NCBI RefSeq assembly: GCF_014701095.1
Contig: NZ_AP023439.1
Span: 4,328,001 to 4,392,000, forward strand
Reading direction: 5' to 3'
From: Streptomyces tuirus
GTDB taxonomy: Bacteria > Actinomycetota > Actinomycetes > Streptomycetales > Streptomycetaceae
Length of the DNA stretch: 64,000 bases
Part shown: positions 48,263-56,650 of the stretch, piece after piece
How the letters are laid out: each line of letters starts with the position of its first letter
How positions within the stretch are numbered: position 1 is the stretch's first letter
Notes under the pieces: model-generated
What the model was told of the DNA's origin: nothing
Databases searched by the model: none
The model's input: the letters and a program-made list of their open reading frames with translations, nothing else
Program-made: the position numbers and the translations under genes

Positions 48263-49111
48263 GTGGACAATCCTCGCACCCGGCCGCGCGTCGGCCACAT
48301 CCAGTTCCTTAACTGCCTGCCCCTGTACTGGGGGCTCGCGAGAACGGGCACGCTCCTCGACTTTGAGCTCTCCAAGGACACCCCGGAGAAGCTCAGCGAG
48401 AAGCTGGTGCAGGGCGAACTCGACATCGGCCCGATCACCCTCGTCGAGTTCCTCCGGCACGCCGACGACCTGGTCGCCTTCCCCGACATCGCCGTCGGCT
48501 GCGACGGCCCGGTCATGTCCTGCGTGATCGTCTCGCAGGTCCCCCTGGACCGGCTGGACGGCGCCCGCGTCGCCCTCGGGTCGACCTCCCGCACCTCCGT
48601 GCGCCTCGCCCAGCTGCTCCTCGCCGAGCGCTACGGCGTCCAGCCGGACTACTACACCTGCCCGCCCGACCTGAGCCTGATGATGCAGGAGGCCGACGCC
48701 GCCGTCCTCATCGGCGACGCCGCGCTGCGCGCCAACATGCTCGACGGGCCGCGCTTCGGCCTGCAGGTGCACGACCTGGGCGCGCTGTGGAAGGAGTGGA
48801 CGGGCCTGCCGTTCGTCTTCGCGGTCTGGGCGGCCCGCCGCGACTACCTGGAGCGCGAGCCGGTCATCACGCGCCGGGTGCACGAGGCGTTCCTCGACTC
48901 CCGCAACCTCTCCCTGGAGGAGGTCGGCAAGGTCGCCGAGCAGGCCGCCCGCTGGGAGGCCTTCGACGAGGAGACCCTCGCCCGCTACTTCACGACCCTC
49001 GACTTCCGCTTCGGGGGCCCGCAACTGGCGGCGGTCGCCGAGTTCGCCCGGCGCGTCGGCCCGACGACCGGCTTCCCCGCGGACGTGAAGGTGGACCTGC
49101 TCCAGCCGTGA
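48263..49111 (+). CDS. mqnA: Menaquinone biosynthetic enzyme MqnA (chorismate dehydratase)
   Basis: The 282-residue enzyme has the MqnA signature: HIQFLNCLPLYWGL at the start, then ISLVEFL-like IGPITLVEFLRHA, ALGSTSRTSVRLAQLL and AAVLIGDAAL. MqnA removes water from chorismate to give 3-[(1-carboxyvinyl)oxy]benzoate, the substrate of MqnE. The GTG at 48263 has no Shine-Dalgarno; TAGCCT ends six bases upstream, so the transcript may be leaderless. It completes the futalosine genes seen in this window. Confidence 0.93.
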   Translation: MDNPRTRPRVGHIQFLNCLPLYWGLARTGTLLDFELSKDTPEKLSEKLVQGELDIGPITLVEFLRHADDLVAFPDIAVGCDGPVMSCVIVSQVPLDRLDGARVALGSTSRTSVRLAQLLLAERYGVQPDYYTCPPDLSLMMQEADAAVLIGDAALRANMLDGPRFGLQVHDLGALWKEWTGLPFVFAVWAARRDYLEREPVITRRVHEAFLDSRNLSLEEVGKVAEQAARWEAFDEETLARYFTTLDFRFGGPQLAAVAEFARRVGPTTGFPADVKVDLLQP

Positions 49112-49204
49112 GCCGGACGGTGCTCCCGCACTCCTCTGCTGGGTGGTGCCGGCGCACCGGGACCGGAGCCGTCCCCGCCTGCCCACGGGGGAGGGGTGAC
49201 GCCC

Positions 49205-49990
49205 ATGTCGTCGCTCGACCTCGACGAACCCACCGTCGTGGGGCCCTACCGGCTGCTCGGCAGGCTGGGCTCCGGCGGCATGGGCCGGGTCTACCTGGGC
49301 CGCAGTGCCGGTGGCCGCACGGTCGCCGTGAAGATGGTGCATCCGCACTTCGCGCTGGACGAGGAGTTCCGGGCGCTCCCCCAAGCTCTCGGCTTCGCTC
49401 GAGCAGGGGGGACCCCATCGGCGTGAGGTCGAGGCCGCGCGCCGGGTGGGCGGTGCCTGGACGGCGCCCGTGCTGGACGCCGACCCGGGGGCGAGCGTCC
49501 CCTGGGTGGCGACCGCGTACGCCGCCGGTTCCTCCCTGTCGGCCGCGGTCTCCGACGGCGGACCCCTGCCGGCCCACACCGTGCGGGCCCTGGGCGCGGA
49601 ACTCGCCGAGGCGCTGGCGGCGGTGCACGAACTGGGCCTGGTGCACCGGGACGTGACGCCGTCGAACGTCCTGCTGACCCTCGACGGGCCGCTGCTGATC
49701 GACTTCGGGATCGCCCGGGCCACCGACGGCACGGCGTCCCTCACCTCCACCGGCGTGTCCATCGGCTCGCCCGGCCACATGTCGCCCGAGCAGATCCTGG
49801 GCAAGGGCGTCACGGGCGCGGCCGACGTCTTCTCGCTGGGCGCGGTCCTCGCGTACGCGGCGACCGGCCGCCCTTCCCCGGCGACTCCTCGGCCGCCCTG
49901 CTCTACAAGGTCGTCCACGAGGAACCGGAACTCGGCCTGCTGGACGGGGAGTCGGGGCGGCCGCAGGCCCGGATGTCGAAGGTCGGGTAG
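49205..49990 (+). pseudogene. Ser/Thr protein kinase, decayed
   Basis: The frame starts MSSLDLDEPTVVGPYRLLGR with the Gly-rich loop LGSGGMGRVYLGR and VAVKMVHPH. After DEEFRA a 43-44-base hairpin insert (about 49376-49419) shifts the frame. The kinase continues in another frame through REVEAARRV, ELGLVHRDVTPSNVLLTLDG (HRD), LIDFGIARATDG (DFG) and SPEQILGKGVTG. A one-base loss near 49871 then shifts the frame again (PFPGDSSAALLYKVVHEEPE). It ends at 49990, inside the C-lobe. No active kinase can be made. Confidence 0.88.
49376..49419. repeat. Short hairpin repeat inserted in the kinase gene
   Basis: The insert has arms of CCCCC and GGGGG around a GC-rich loop. A related sequence with the same ends lies in the MITE interior (41860-41901). 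Such CTCCCCC...GGGGGGACCCC units are known to me as dispersed Streptomyces repeats. Its length is not a multiple of three, so it destroys the kinase frame. Confidence 0.78.
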
Positions 49991-50032
49991 CGGGGGCAGC
50001 CGGTCCTTCGCGCCGGGCCGGCTGCCCCCGCT
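49989..50032. terminator. Perfect 15-bp bidirectional hairpin
   Basis: AGCGGGGGCAGCCGG (49989-50003) and CCGGCTGCCCCCGCT (50018-50032) pair exactly. It lies between the convergent kinase pseudogene and the eccC-like gene. Confidence 0.85.
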
Positions 50033-50039
50033 CGACTCC

Positions 50040-53000
50040 TCACCCCGGAATGACCACCGTCCGCAGCTCCCCGTCGCCGAGGTGGAGCATGCCCTTGCCC
50101 GGGGCGACCTGGCCGCCGACCATGCTGCGGTTGAGACGGACACCGACGAGGTCGCCGCTGGAGGACTCCTGCGGGGACAGCAGGATGCCGCGGCGGGCCT
50201 TCTTCGCGTCGACCTGCCAGCCCGAGAAGCCGCTGCACACGTCCTCCTCGTCACCGGCGATGACGAGCGCGAGCCCGCGTTCCGCGCCGCGGGAGACCAG
50301 CTTCTTCATCTGGCTCTCGGCGTCGCAGTCCTCCAGGAGCTCGCCGTCGTCGACGAGGACGGCGATCGGCTCCTCCAAGGACGCCTGATCGACGAGCTCC
50401 TCGAACTCGTCCTCGTCGATGTCGTCACCGGTGAAGACCTTCAGGACGCCGTCCGTGCCGTCGAGCCCGCGGAGCGGGGACTGGCGCGGGGCCGCGATGA
50501 CCAGGCGGGTGCCCTGGGACAGGAACGAGTGGGCGAAGTTCAGCAGGACTGTCGAGCGGCCCGACTTGGCCGGGCCCGCCACCACGAACGCCGGTACGCC
50601 CTCGGCCAGATCGGGGCCGAAGCCGACGATCTCGTCGCCGCCGATGCCGACCAGACCCCACAGCCGCGAGCGGGACGCCTCCGGGTCGCGCATCTCCCAG
50701 GCCTCCGGGAAGGAGATGCGGCTGGGCAAACTGTCGACGCGGAAGGGCCGCCGCGAGCGGGGGACGTCCGCGTCGCGGGCCGCGGCCGCCTCGCCGATCG
50801 CCGCCAGCGCCGCCGCCTGCCCCTGACCCGTGGTGTCCGCGGCGAGCAGCGCGAACTGCGTCTCCGTACCGAACTCGTTGCGGAACGCACGGCCCGGCGG
50901 GATCTCCTCCGGCACCTTGCGCGCCGGGATGCCGAGCGCCGAGAAGTCGCTGCGGTCGGCGAGCCGCAGACCGTACTTGTCCTCGGTGAGGGTCGCGATC
51001 CGGCCCACCAGGAGGGTGCGGTCACCCGTCAGCACCAGGTGGATGCCGACGCTGGCGCCCTCGCGCATCATCGTCTGCAGCTCGTCCGTCAGCGACCCGT
51101 GGTCGACCTCGCCGAGGGTGGGCACCCAGCCCTCCCAGCGGTCCAGCAGCACCACGATGTGCGGCAGCCGCTCGTCCTCGGCGACCGACGCCCGCTGCTC
51201 GCCGATGTCCGCGAAGCCCTTCTCCGCCAGCACGTCCTGGCGGCGGCCCATCTCGCCCTTGAGCCGGTTGACCAGCCGCACGACCCGCTCGGTCTGGTTA
51301 CGGCTCACCACCGCACCGCAGTGCGGCAGCCGCGTCAGGGCGTTGAGGGCGCCGTTGCCGCAGTCGATGCCGTAGAGGTGCACGTCGGCGATGGAGTGCG
51401 TGCGGGCGATGGAGCCCGCGAGGGTGCGCAGCACCTGGGAGCGGCCACTGCGCGGGGCGCCGCCGATCATGAGGTGACCGAAGGAGGAGAAGTCCACGGC
51501 GACCGGGCGGCGGGCCTGGCTCGCGGGCAGGTCCTCGATGCCGTACGGCGCCGGCGGCAGTTTGCCCGGGCCGCCCGCGAACGCGGGCAGCTCCACGTCG
51601 TCCAGCAGCAGCGTCTCGTCCAGGGCGGGCAGCCACGGGCTGTGCTGCGGCGGGATGCCGAGGGAACTGTTGGCGTCGCGGATGGTGTCCACGAGGACCT
51701 TCAGGTCGGTGATCTCCTCGTCCTCGCGGGACTCGGCCTTCGGCTTGACCAGCGCCGCCCGGCCCAGGTCCTCCCAGGCCAGCGCGCCCACCCACGGCAT
51801 CAGCACGGCCGGATCGGCCGCACCGGGCCGGCGGCCACCGACACGGCCGGACTGGAACGGCACCAGCGAGGCGTGCCCGAGCCGGGCGTACGCGCGGCCC
51901 GGGGTGTTCTTGGAGATGTGCCCGGCCTCGGGCGAGTCGATGACGTCCGACGACTCGCCGCCGTCCGTCACCCGCAGCGCGATACGGAGGTTGGTGTTGG
52001 CGCGGATCTCGGGAGACACCACACCGGAGGGCCGCTGCGTCGCCAGCAGCAGGTGGATGCCGAGGGAACGACCACGCTGGGCGATGTTCACCAGCCCCGT
52101 GACGAAGTCGGGCAGGTCGCGCACCATCGAGGCGAACTCGTCGATGACGATGAGCAGTCGGGGCACCGGCTTGTGCGAGGGGTCCCGGCGCACCAGGTCC
52201 TGGTAGTCCTCGATGTCCTTGGCGTCGGCGGCGGCCAGGATGTGCTCGCGCCGGTGCAGCTCCGCGCCCAGCGACTCCAGCGCCCGCTCCACCAGGTGGG
52301 CGTCGAGGTCGGTCACCATGCCGACCGTGTGCGGCAGATGCACACAGTCCTTGAACGCCGCGCCACCCTTGTAGTCGACCAGCACGAACGTCATGTTCTC
52401 GGGCGTGTTCGCCACCGCCAGCGCCGCAACGATGGTCTGCAGCAGCTCCGACTTACCCGAACCGGTCGTACCGGCGATGAGCCCGTGCGGCCCGTCCTTG
52501 CGGATGTCGATCCCGAACGGCCCGTCGTACGACTCGCCGATCACGGCCAGCGTCGACTGCCCGCCCATCCGCCAGCGCGCCTCGATCGCGTCACTGGTCG
52601 GCGGCTCCAGCTGGAGCACGTCCAGCAGCCGGCTCGACCCGGGCAGCGCCGAGTCCTCGGTCTCGCCGCTGATGTCCCGCAGCGGTGACAGCGACCGGGC
52701 CAGGCGCAGACACCAGGCGGCGGAGACGAAGTCGGGCCGTACGTCCTTCAGGCGCTCCGCACCCGCCTCCTCGACGCGCAGCCGCAACCGCTCGGTGTGC
52801 TCGGCCTGTTCGGGCCGGCGGTCGTCGGTGTGCCAGGCCTGGAAGGAGGGGAAACCACCGGCGGCCTGCTGAGGTTCCTGCTGGGTCTGCCGGTCCGGCT
52901 CGTACTCCGCGGCCTTCGGCTCGGCCACCACGTACGCCTGGCACTCACCCGGCAGGAACCGCTCCTCGGCGTCCAGGCAGATGGCGAACATCGACACGGC

Positions 53001-54683
53001 CGGCCCCTCGCGCAGCAGCCGCACGACACCGGGAAGGGACCGCAGTCGCCGCGACCCGTCCCACACCACGACGATGTCGGGGTCGCCGAAGCTCGAATTA
53101 CCCTGCGACTTGTTCTCCTCGGCGGCCTTCTTGCGCGCGTCGAGGATCTGCGTCAGCTCACCGATCCGCGCGCCGACCGTCTCGGCGTCCGTCCCGATGA
53201 GCGCGTTGACGTCCTGACCGCCGGACGGCCGGGCGTGCGGCAGCCAGCGCACCCAGTCCCAGGACTCCTGCGCGGCGTTGTCGCTCAGCACGTAGAACTG
53301 CACGTCCATCGGGCTGTGCAGCGCCGCGGTCTGCGCGACGGCCCAGCGCCCGAGGGCACGGGCGGAATCCCCGGGCCCGGCCAGGCCGACGACACCGAGG
53401 GTGCGCAGGTGCAGCGCGACCGGGGCGTCCTCGATCTTCCAGGTCACCTGGCGGCGGTGGTCGTCCTGCTCGGGGTCGTCGAGCACCACCTCGGAGGGCA
53501 GTTGCCCGGTCCCGAAACGGACCAGCAGGTGGTCGCGGTCGGTGCGCCGCCGCTCCCACAGCCGGGTCCGCGGCCCGGTCCCGAGGGCGAGCACGGTCGC
53601 CGGGTCGGGTATGGCGTGCCGCCGGTCGTTGCGCTCGGCGACGAGCGCGTCCTGGGCGTCCTTCTCGATCCGCTCCTTCTGCTCCTCGTACTCCTCGACC
53701 TGCTTGGCGTGCGACTTACGCCCGTGCTTCTTGTCGTTGTAGTAGTTGGCGAAGAGCAGGATCGGGCTGAGGGCCGCCATGATCAGGTAGTACCAGCGCT
53801 GGAAGATCATCACCGACACGACGGCACCCACGAGCGGCGTCAGCGCCATCAGCCAGGGCAGCGGCCTGGCCTCGTAGTCACGGGGCCGCGACGGCAGCCG
53901 GAAGCTGGTCTGCCGCTCGGGCGGGCGCAGCCGCGGGGGGCGGTTGTAGTCGAGGCCGACCCCGTCGTCGGACCACTTGAGGGCGGCGTTCGGGGGCGTG
54001 TACCGGGTGAGCTCGAAAAGGGTGTTCCCGACCCCGATCTGAGCGCCGAGGGGCCACTCGGTGGGCCCGGTCCTCTTCTCTTCCGACTTCTCCGGGCTCT
54101 TCTTCCTGCCGCGCTTCTTGCCGCCGGACTCGTCCTTCTTCTTGTCCTCGTCCTCCGCGAGGGAGGTGCCGTCGAGGGTGACGTGCTCCTTGCCGGTGTG
54201 CACGGCGACCTGGCAGGTGCCGTCGGTGGCGACGGAGAGGGTGAGGGCCCGGGCGTCGACCTCGGGGTCGTCGACACGGATGTACGACGCCGCGCCGCTG
54301 CCGATGTCGTAGCGCCCCACGCCGAGCCGGTGCACGAACCCGGCGGCCGGCCCCCCGACGACGCGCAGCTCGACGAGTCCGGTCGGCTCACCCGGCAGAC
54401 ACCCGGACGGATCCAGAAGACTGACGACGGCGCCCTCGCGCAGGGGCGACCCGACGACGGTGGCATTCGGATCGACGGCGTACCCGTCCACGTACACGAG
54501 GGGCGCGTTGTTGGCCGGCGCGTGCCGGTGCTGCCCGAGCGGGATGACCTGCGCCCCGCTGTGCCCCACCTGCTTGGCCAGCTCCTGCGCGATGTCCCCC
54601 ACGGTGGACTCAGGATCGGCATCGAGCACCACGTCGGCGGTGCCACCGCCGTACGGGTCGACGACGGTCAGAGTCAGGCGCAC
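50040..54683 (-). CDS. EccC/EssC-type T7SS ATPase with N-terminal FHA domain
   Basis: The 1547-residue protein starts at a GTG six bases behind GGAGG (54683). Residues 1-95 form a ubiquitin-like fold; about 104-200 an FHA domain (ELRVVGGPAAGFVHRLGVGR, YDIGSG); two membrane helices follow near 275-325; then three FtsK/SpoIIIE-type ATPase domains. Only the first has a full Walker A (TTGSGKSE, about 735-743); the second and third are GGAPRSGRS and GPAKSGRST, with Arg for Lys. This FHA-membrane-3xATPase layout is closer to EssC of Firmicutes than to mycobacterial EccC. It is the motor of a type VII secretion system. Confidence 0.9.
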   Translation of the reverse strand: MRLTLTVVDPYGGGTADVVLDADPESTVGDIAQELAKQVGHSGAQVIPLGQHRHAPANNAPLVYVDGYAVDPNATVVGSPLREGAVVSLLDPSGCLPGEPTGLVELRVVGGPAAGFVHRLGVGRYDIGSGAASYIRVDDPEVDARALTLSVATDGTCQVAVHTGKEHVTLDGTSLAEDEDKKKDESGGKKRGRKKSPEKSEEKRTGPTEWPLGAQIGVGNTLFELTRYTPPNAALKWSDDGVGLDYNRPPRLRPPERQTSFRLPSRPRDYEARPLPWLMALTPLVGAVVSVMIFQRWYYLIMAALSPILLFANYYNDKKHGRKSHAKQVEEYEEQKERIEKDAQDALVAERNDRRHAIPDPATVLALGTGPRTRLWERRRTDRDHLLVRFGTGQLPSEVVLDDPEQDDHRRQVTWKIEDAPVALHLRTLGVVGLAGPGDSARALGRWAVAQTAALHSPMDVQFYVLSDNAAQESWDWVRWLPHARPSGGQDVNALIGTDAETVGARIGELTQILDARKKAAEENKSQGNSSFGDPDIVVVWDGSRRLRSLPGVVRLLREGPAVSMFAICLDAEERFLPGECQAYVVAEPKAAEYEPDRQTQQEPQQAAGGFPSFQAWHTDDRRPEQAEHTERLRLRVEEAGAERLKDVRPDFVSAAWCLRLARSLSPLRDISGETEDSALPGSSRLLDVLQLEPPTSDAIEARWRMGGQSTLAVIGESYDGPFGIDIRKDGPHGLIAGTTGSGKSELLQTIVAALAVANTPENMTFVLVDYKGGAAFKDCVHLPHTVGMVTDLDAHLVERALESLGAELHRREHILAAADAKDIEDYQDLVRRDPSHKPVPRLLIVIDEFASMVRDLPDFVTGLVNIAQRGRSLGIHLLLATQRPSGVVSPEIRANTNLRIALRVTDGGESSDVIDSPEAGHISKNTPGRAYARLGHASLVPFQSGRVGGRRPGAADPAVLMPWVGALAWEDLGRAALVKPKAESREDEEITDLKVLVDTIRDANSSLGIPPQHSPWLPALDETLLLDDVELPAFAGGPGKLPPAPYGIEDLPASQARRPVAVDFSSFGHLMIGGAPRSGRSQVLRTLAGSIARTHSIADVHLYGIDCGNGALNALTRLPHCGAVVSRNQTERVVRLVNRLKGEMGRRQDVLAEKGFADIGEQRASVAEDERLPHIVVLLDRWEGWVPTLGEVDHGSLTDELQTMMREGASVGIHLVLTGDRTLLVGRIATLTEDKYGLRLADRSDFSALGIPARKVPEEIPPGRAFRNEFGTETQFALLAADTTGQGQAAALAAIGEAAAARDADVPRSRRPFRVDSLPSRISFPEAWEMRDPEASRSRLWGLVGIGGDEIVGFGPDLAEGVPAFVVAGPAKSGRSTVLLNFAHSFLSQGTRLVIAAPRQSPLRGLDGTDGVLKVFTGDDIDEDEFEELVDQASLEEPIAVLVDDGELLEDCDAESQMKKLVSRGAERGLALVIAGDEEDVCSGFSGWQVDAKKARRGILLSPQESSSGDLVGVRLNRSMVGGQVAPGKGMLHLGDGELRTVVIPG

Positions 54684-55106
54684 GACTTGTCCTCCCCGTG
54701 CCACTGGGCCGGTACGGCCGTGTGGTGTCTGTCGCTGGTACCGCTGTGCCGTCGGCTTGCTGTGCCGTCGGCTTGCTGTGCTGTCGGCTTGCTGTGCTGC
54801 TCGTTCGTTGTGCTCTTCAGCCACGTGGGTCACAGCGGTACAGGGACGATATCCGCTCGGTACGACAGCGGGGCAATGGGGAGGCGCCGTGACGTTCCCG
54901 ATGGCAACGGCGTACACGCTTTCATGACGGCTCGTTCACAAGGCGGGTATGGGGCACCACAGACCACCCCCGTAAGCTGCTGACGCAAGAGCGGACGATC
55001 ACACCGGTTGCCACGTGCGGTCGGCAACTCGGCTTCAGGGCCGAAGAGTCCGCAAACAGGGAGCCACGGGGGTTGGCCCTGCGGCGTTGCGAGAGGGAGC
55101 GGCTTC
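54684..55106. other. Divergent region upstream of eccC-like and WXG100 genes, with tandem repeat
   Basis: A 423-base divergent region. It has a 16-base tandem repeat (tgtgccgtcggcttgc) at 54745-54760, 54761-54776 and 54777-54792 (the last with one change), plus a partial copy. The rest has no convincing protein frame. Both promoters should be here. GGGAG before 55107 is the binding site of the WXG100 gene. Confidence 0.6.
54745..54801. repeat. 16-base tandem repeat upstream of the eccC-like gene
   Basis: Two exact copies of tgtgccgtcggcttgc, a third with one T for C, and a partial fourth. It lies 60-120 bases upstream of the eccC start, possibly in its leader. Copy number may vary between strains. 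Confidence 0.85.
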
Positions 55107-55409
55107 ATGGCCAAGGACCTTGATGTCACATATCAGGACATGCGGGATGCAGCCAAGCATGTCGTGAAGGAGAAGGAAAAGCTCCAGGAGAAGCTCGAGG
55201 GCCTCAAGAAGTACATCAACAACCTTGTGCAGGGCGGCTACGTCACGAAGAGCTCGTCGAAGGCGTTCGACGAGAACTTCGACGAGTTCGTGCGCGGCAT
55301 GAAGGACACGCTGGACGGTCTCGACGGCATGGGTGACTACCTGACCATGGCCGCGGACAAGTTCGAGCAGATCGACGACGAGCTGGCGAAGCAGGCTCGG
55401 AGCAAGTAG
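55107..55409 (+). CDS. WXG100-family protein (EsxA-like)
   Basis: The 100-residue protein has the helix-turn-helix hairpin layout of WXG100 proteins: MAKDLDVTYQDMRDAAKHVV, long coiled-coil segment, turn with GGYVTKSSSKAFDENFDEFV in place of the WxG motif, second helix ending MAADKFEQIDDELAKQAR. The typical C-terminal YxxxD/E is replaced by FEQID. It is most likely a partner or substrate of the EccC-like ATPase encoded divergently. GGGAG precedes the ATG. Confidence 0.83.
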   Translation: MAKDLDVTYQDMRDAAKHVVKEKEKLQEKLEGLKKYINNLVQGGYVTKSSSKAFDENFDEFVRGMKDTLDGLDGMGDYLTMAADKFEQIDDELAKQARSK

Positions 55410-55514
55410 GGCTCAGGGCTTCGGAGCCCGTAGAGCCCGGGGCTCAGGGGCTTGTCGGGTGCCGGGAGCGAGATGCTGCCGGCCCCCGGCCGGTCGCCGA
55501 CCGGACGGGGTTCG

Positions 55515-56195
55515 TCAGTTGTCCGGGAGAGGCTGCCGGAGCAGGTAGGTGTGCAGGTCGCTGCGGAGCTCCTCCGTGTCGACGCGCAGCCAGGATCCGT
55601 CGCGGAAGCGGAGCAGCAGCATCCGGGTTTCGTACGCTCCGGAAAACGGGTCGACGAGGAGTGCTTCGCCGGCGGGGAGCCGGGCGACGATCTGCATGGC
55701 TTTCTCCCTTCCGACGGTGACCCGTTGCGGTGGGGCCGCCAGCAGGATCCCGTCCTCGGTGGCGAGCACCAGACGCTGATGGTGAGTGGAGTGGCTGTAC
55801 CACTGCAGCAGGAACTGCCCGGCGGAGCCTTGCCAGTTGCCGTCGAACACCCGGTCGAGTCCCTGTTCGGCGATGATGGCGTCCCGACGTCTGTCGTCCT
55901 CGTCCGCGGCTCGCAGTCGCTCCTTCTCGCCCTTCGTGGCGAGAGCCCGCTTGAACGCTTCTTCCATGTTGGACAGAAGGGTCAGCAACATGAGGAGAGG
56001 CATGAACGGTACTGCGAGCACCGCGCCGACCATGCCCAGAGGACGCAGCCTTCCAGGCCGAAGGCGAGGAGAGCCGGCAGCCTGAAGCACCTCCGCGGGG
56101 GGCTGCGGGATCTTGTCGATCGTGCACCATTCCCCTGCTTCGGAGTGAATGCCCAGACGCTCGGATATCACACGCTGCTTGCTCCTGGATGTCAC
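55515..56195 (-). CDS. Hypothetical membrane-associated protein in the T7SS region
   Basis: The 226-residue protein has one hydrophobic helix (GAVLAVPFMPLLMLLTLLS, about residues 57-75), followed by a charged helix and a C-terminal domain of about 110 residues that looks mixed alpha/beta (GQFLLQWYSHSTHHQRLVLA, LVDPFSGAYETRMLLLRFRD). No family was recognised. AAGGAG lies eight bases before the GTG at 56195; the GTG at 56216 is an alternative. It is divergent from the first T7SS module. Confidence 0.6.
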   Translation of the reverse strand: MTSRSKQRVISERLGIHSEAGEWCTIDKIPQPPAEVLQAAGSPRLRPGRLRPLGMVGAVLAVPFMPLLMLLTLLSNMEEAFKRALATKGEKERLRAADEDDRRRDAIIAEQGLDRVFDGNWQGSAGQFLLQWYSHSTHHQRLVLATEDGILLAAPPQRVTVGREKAMQIVARLPAGEALLVDPFSGAYETRMLLLRFRDGSWLRVDTEELRSDLHTYLLRQPLPDN

Positions 56196-56338
56196 GTCAC
56201 GACTCTCCTTGTCCACGCGGAACGGCCCCGTATACCGAGAGCGTATCCGGTGCCGGGGCGCGGACAGGGGTGACGATCGTTCGGACTGTGCCCGCGCTCA
56301 TCTGATTTCACCGAGAACAACCAGAAAGAGAAGTGCTC

Positions 56339-56650
56339 ATGGGGGACCACATCAAGGCGGACCTTGCCGCCATCAAACGATGCTCGCGCGATCTCACCAA
56401 GATTCACGGCGAGTTCGAGCGGCACGGCAACCCTGCGGACGAGTACGGCCGGGCTGTCGGGCATGGAGGTCTGAAGGATGCCTTCTCCGATTTCGGGGAC
56501 ACCTGGAAGAAAACTCGGAAGAAACTGATGAAGGAGCTCGAGCAGCTGGCTGAGTTCACCTCCACCGCCGCCAAGGCGTATGACGAGGTCGACCAGAAGC
56601 TGGCACAGGCCATCCGGGACGCCAAGGCGGAGAGCAAGGGGAAGAAGTGA
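56339..56650 (+). CDS. Small helical WXG100-like protein, module 1
   Basis: The 103-residue product begins MGDHIKADLAAIKRCSRDLT and is predicted to be two long helices around a turn at HGGLKDAFSDFGDTWKKTRK (FGDTW in the place where WXG100 proteins have WxG). The C-terminus is Lys-rich. It overlaps the next gene by GTGA, suggesting that the two proteins work as a pair. The matching gene in module 2 is at 63060-63374. Confidence 0.72.
   Translation: MGDHIKADLAAIKRCSRDLTKIHGEFERHGNPADEYGRAVGHGGLKDAFSDFGDTWKKTRKKLMKELEQLAEFTSTAAKAYDEVDQKLAQAIRDAKAESKGKK

Noticed and set aside
49446..52688. Plus-strand frame of 1080 codons from the kinase into the eccC region
   Set aside because: Only the first 140 codons are kinase; the rest is antisense to the EccC gene and ends arbitrarily.
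52797..54983. Plus-strand frame of 728 codons opposite eccC
   Set aside because: Antisense shadow; Gly/Val/Leu/Arg-rich with no domain.
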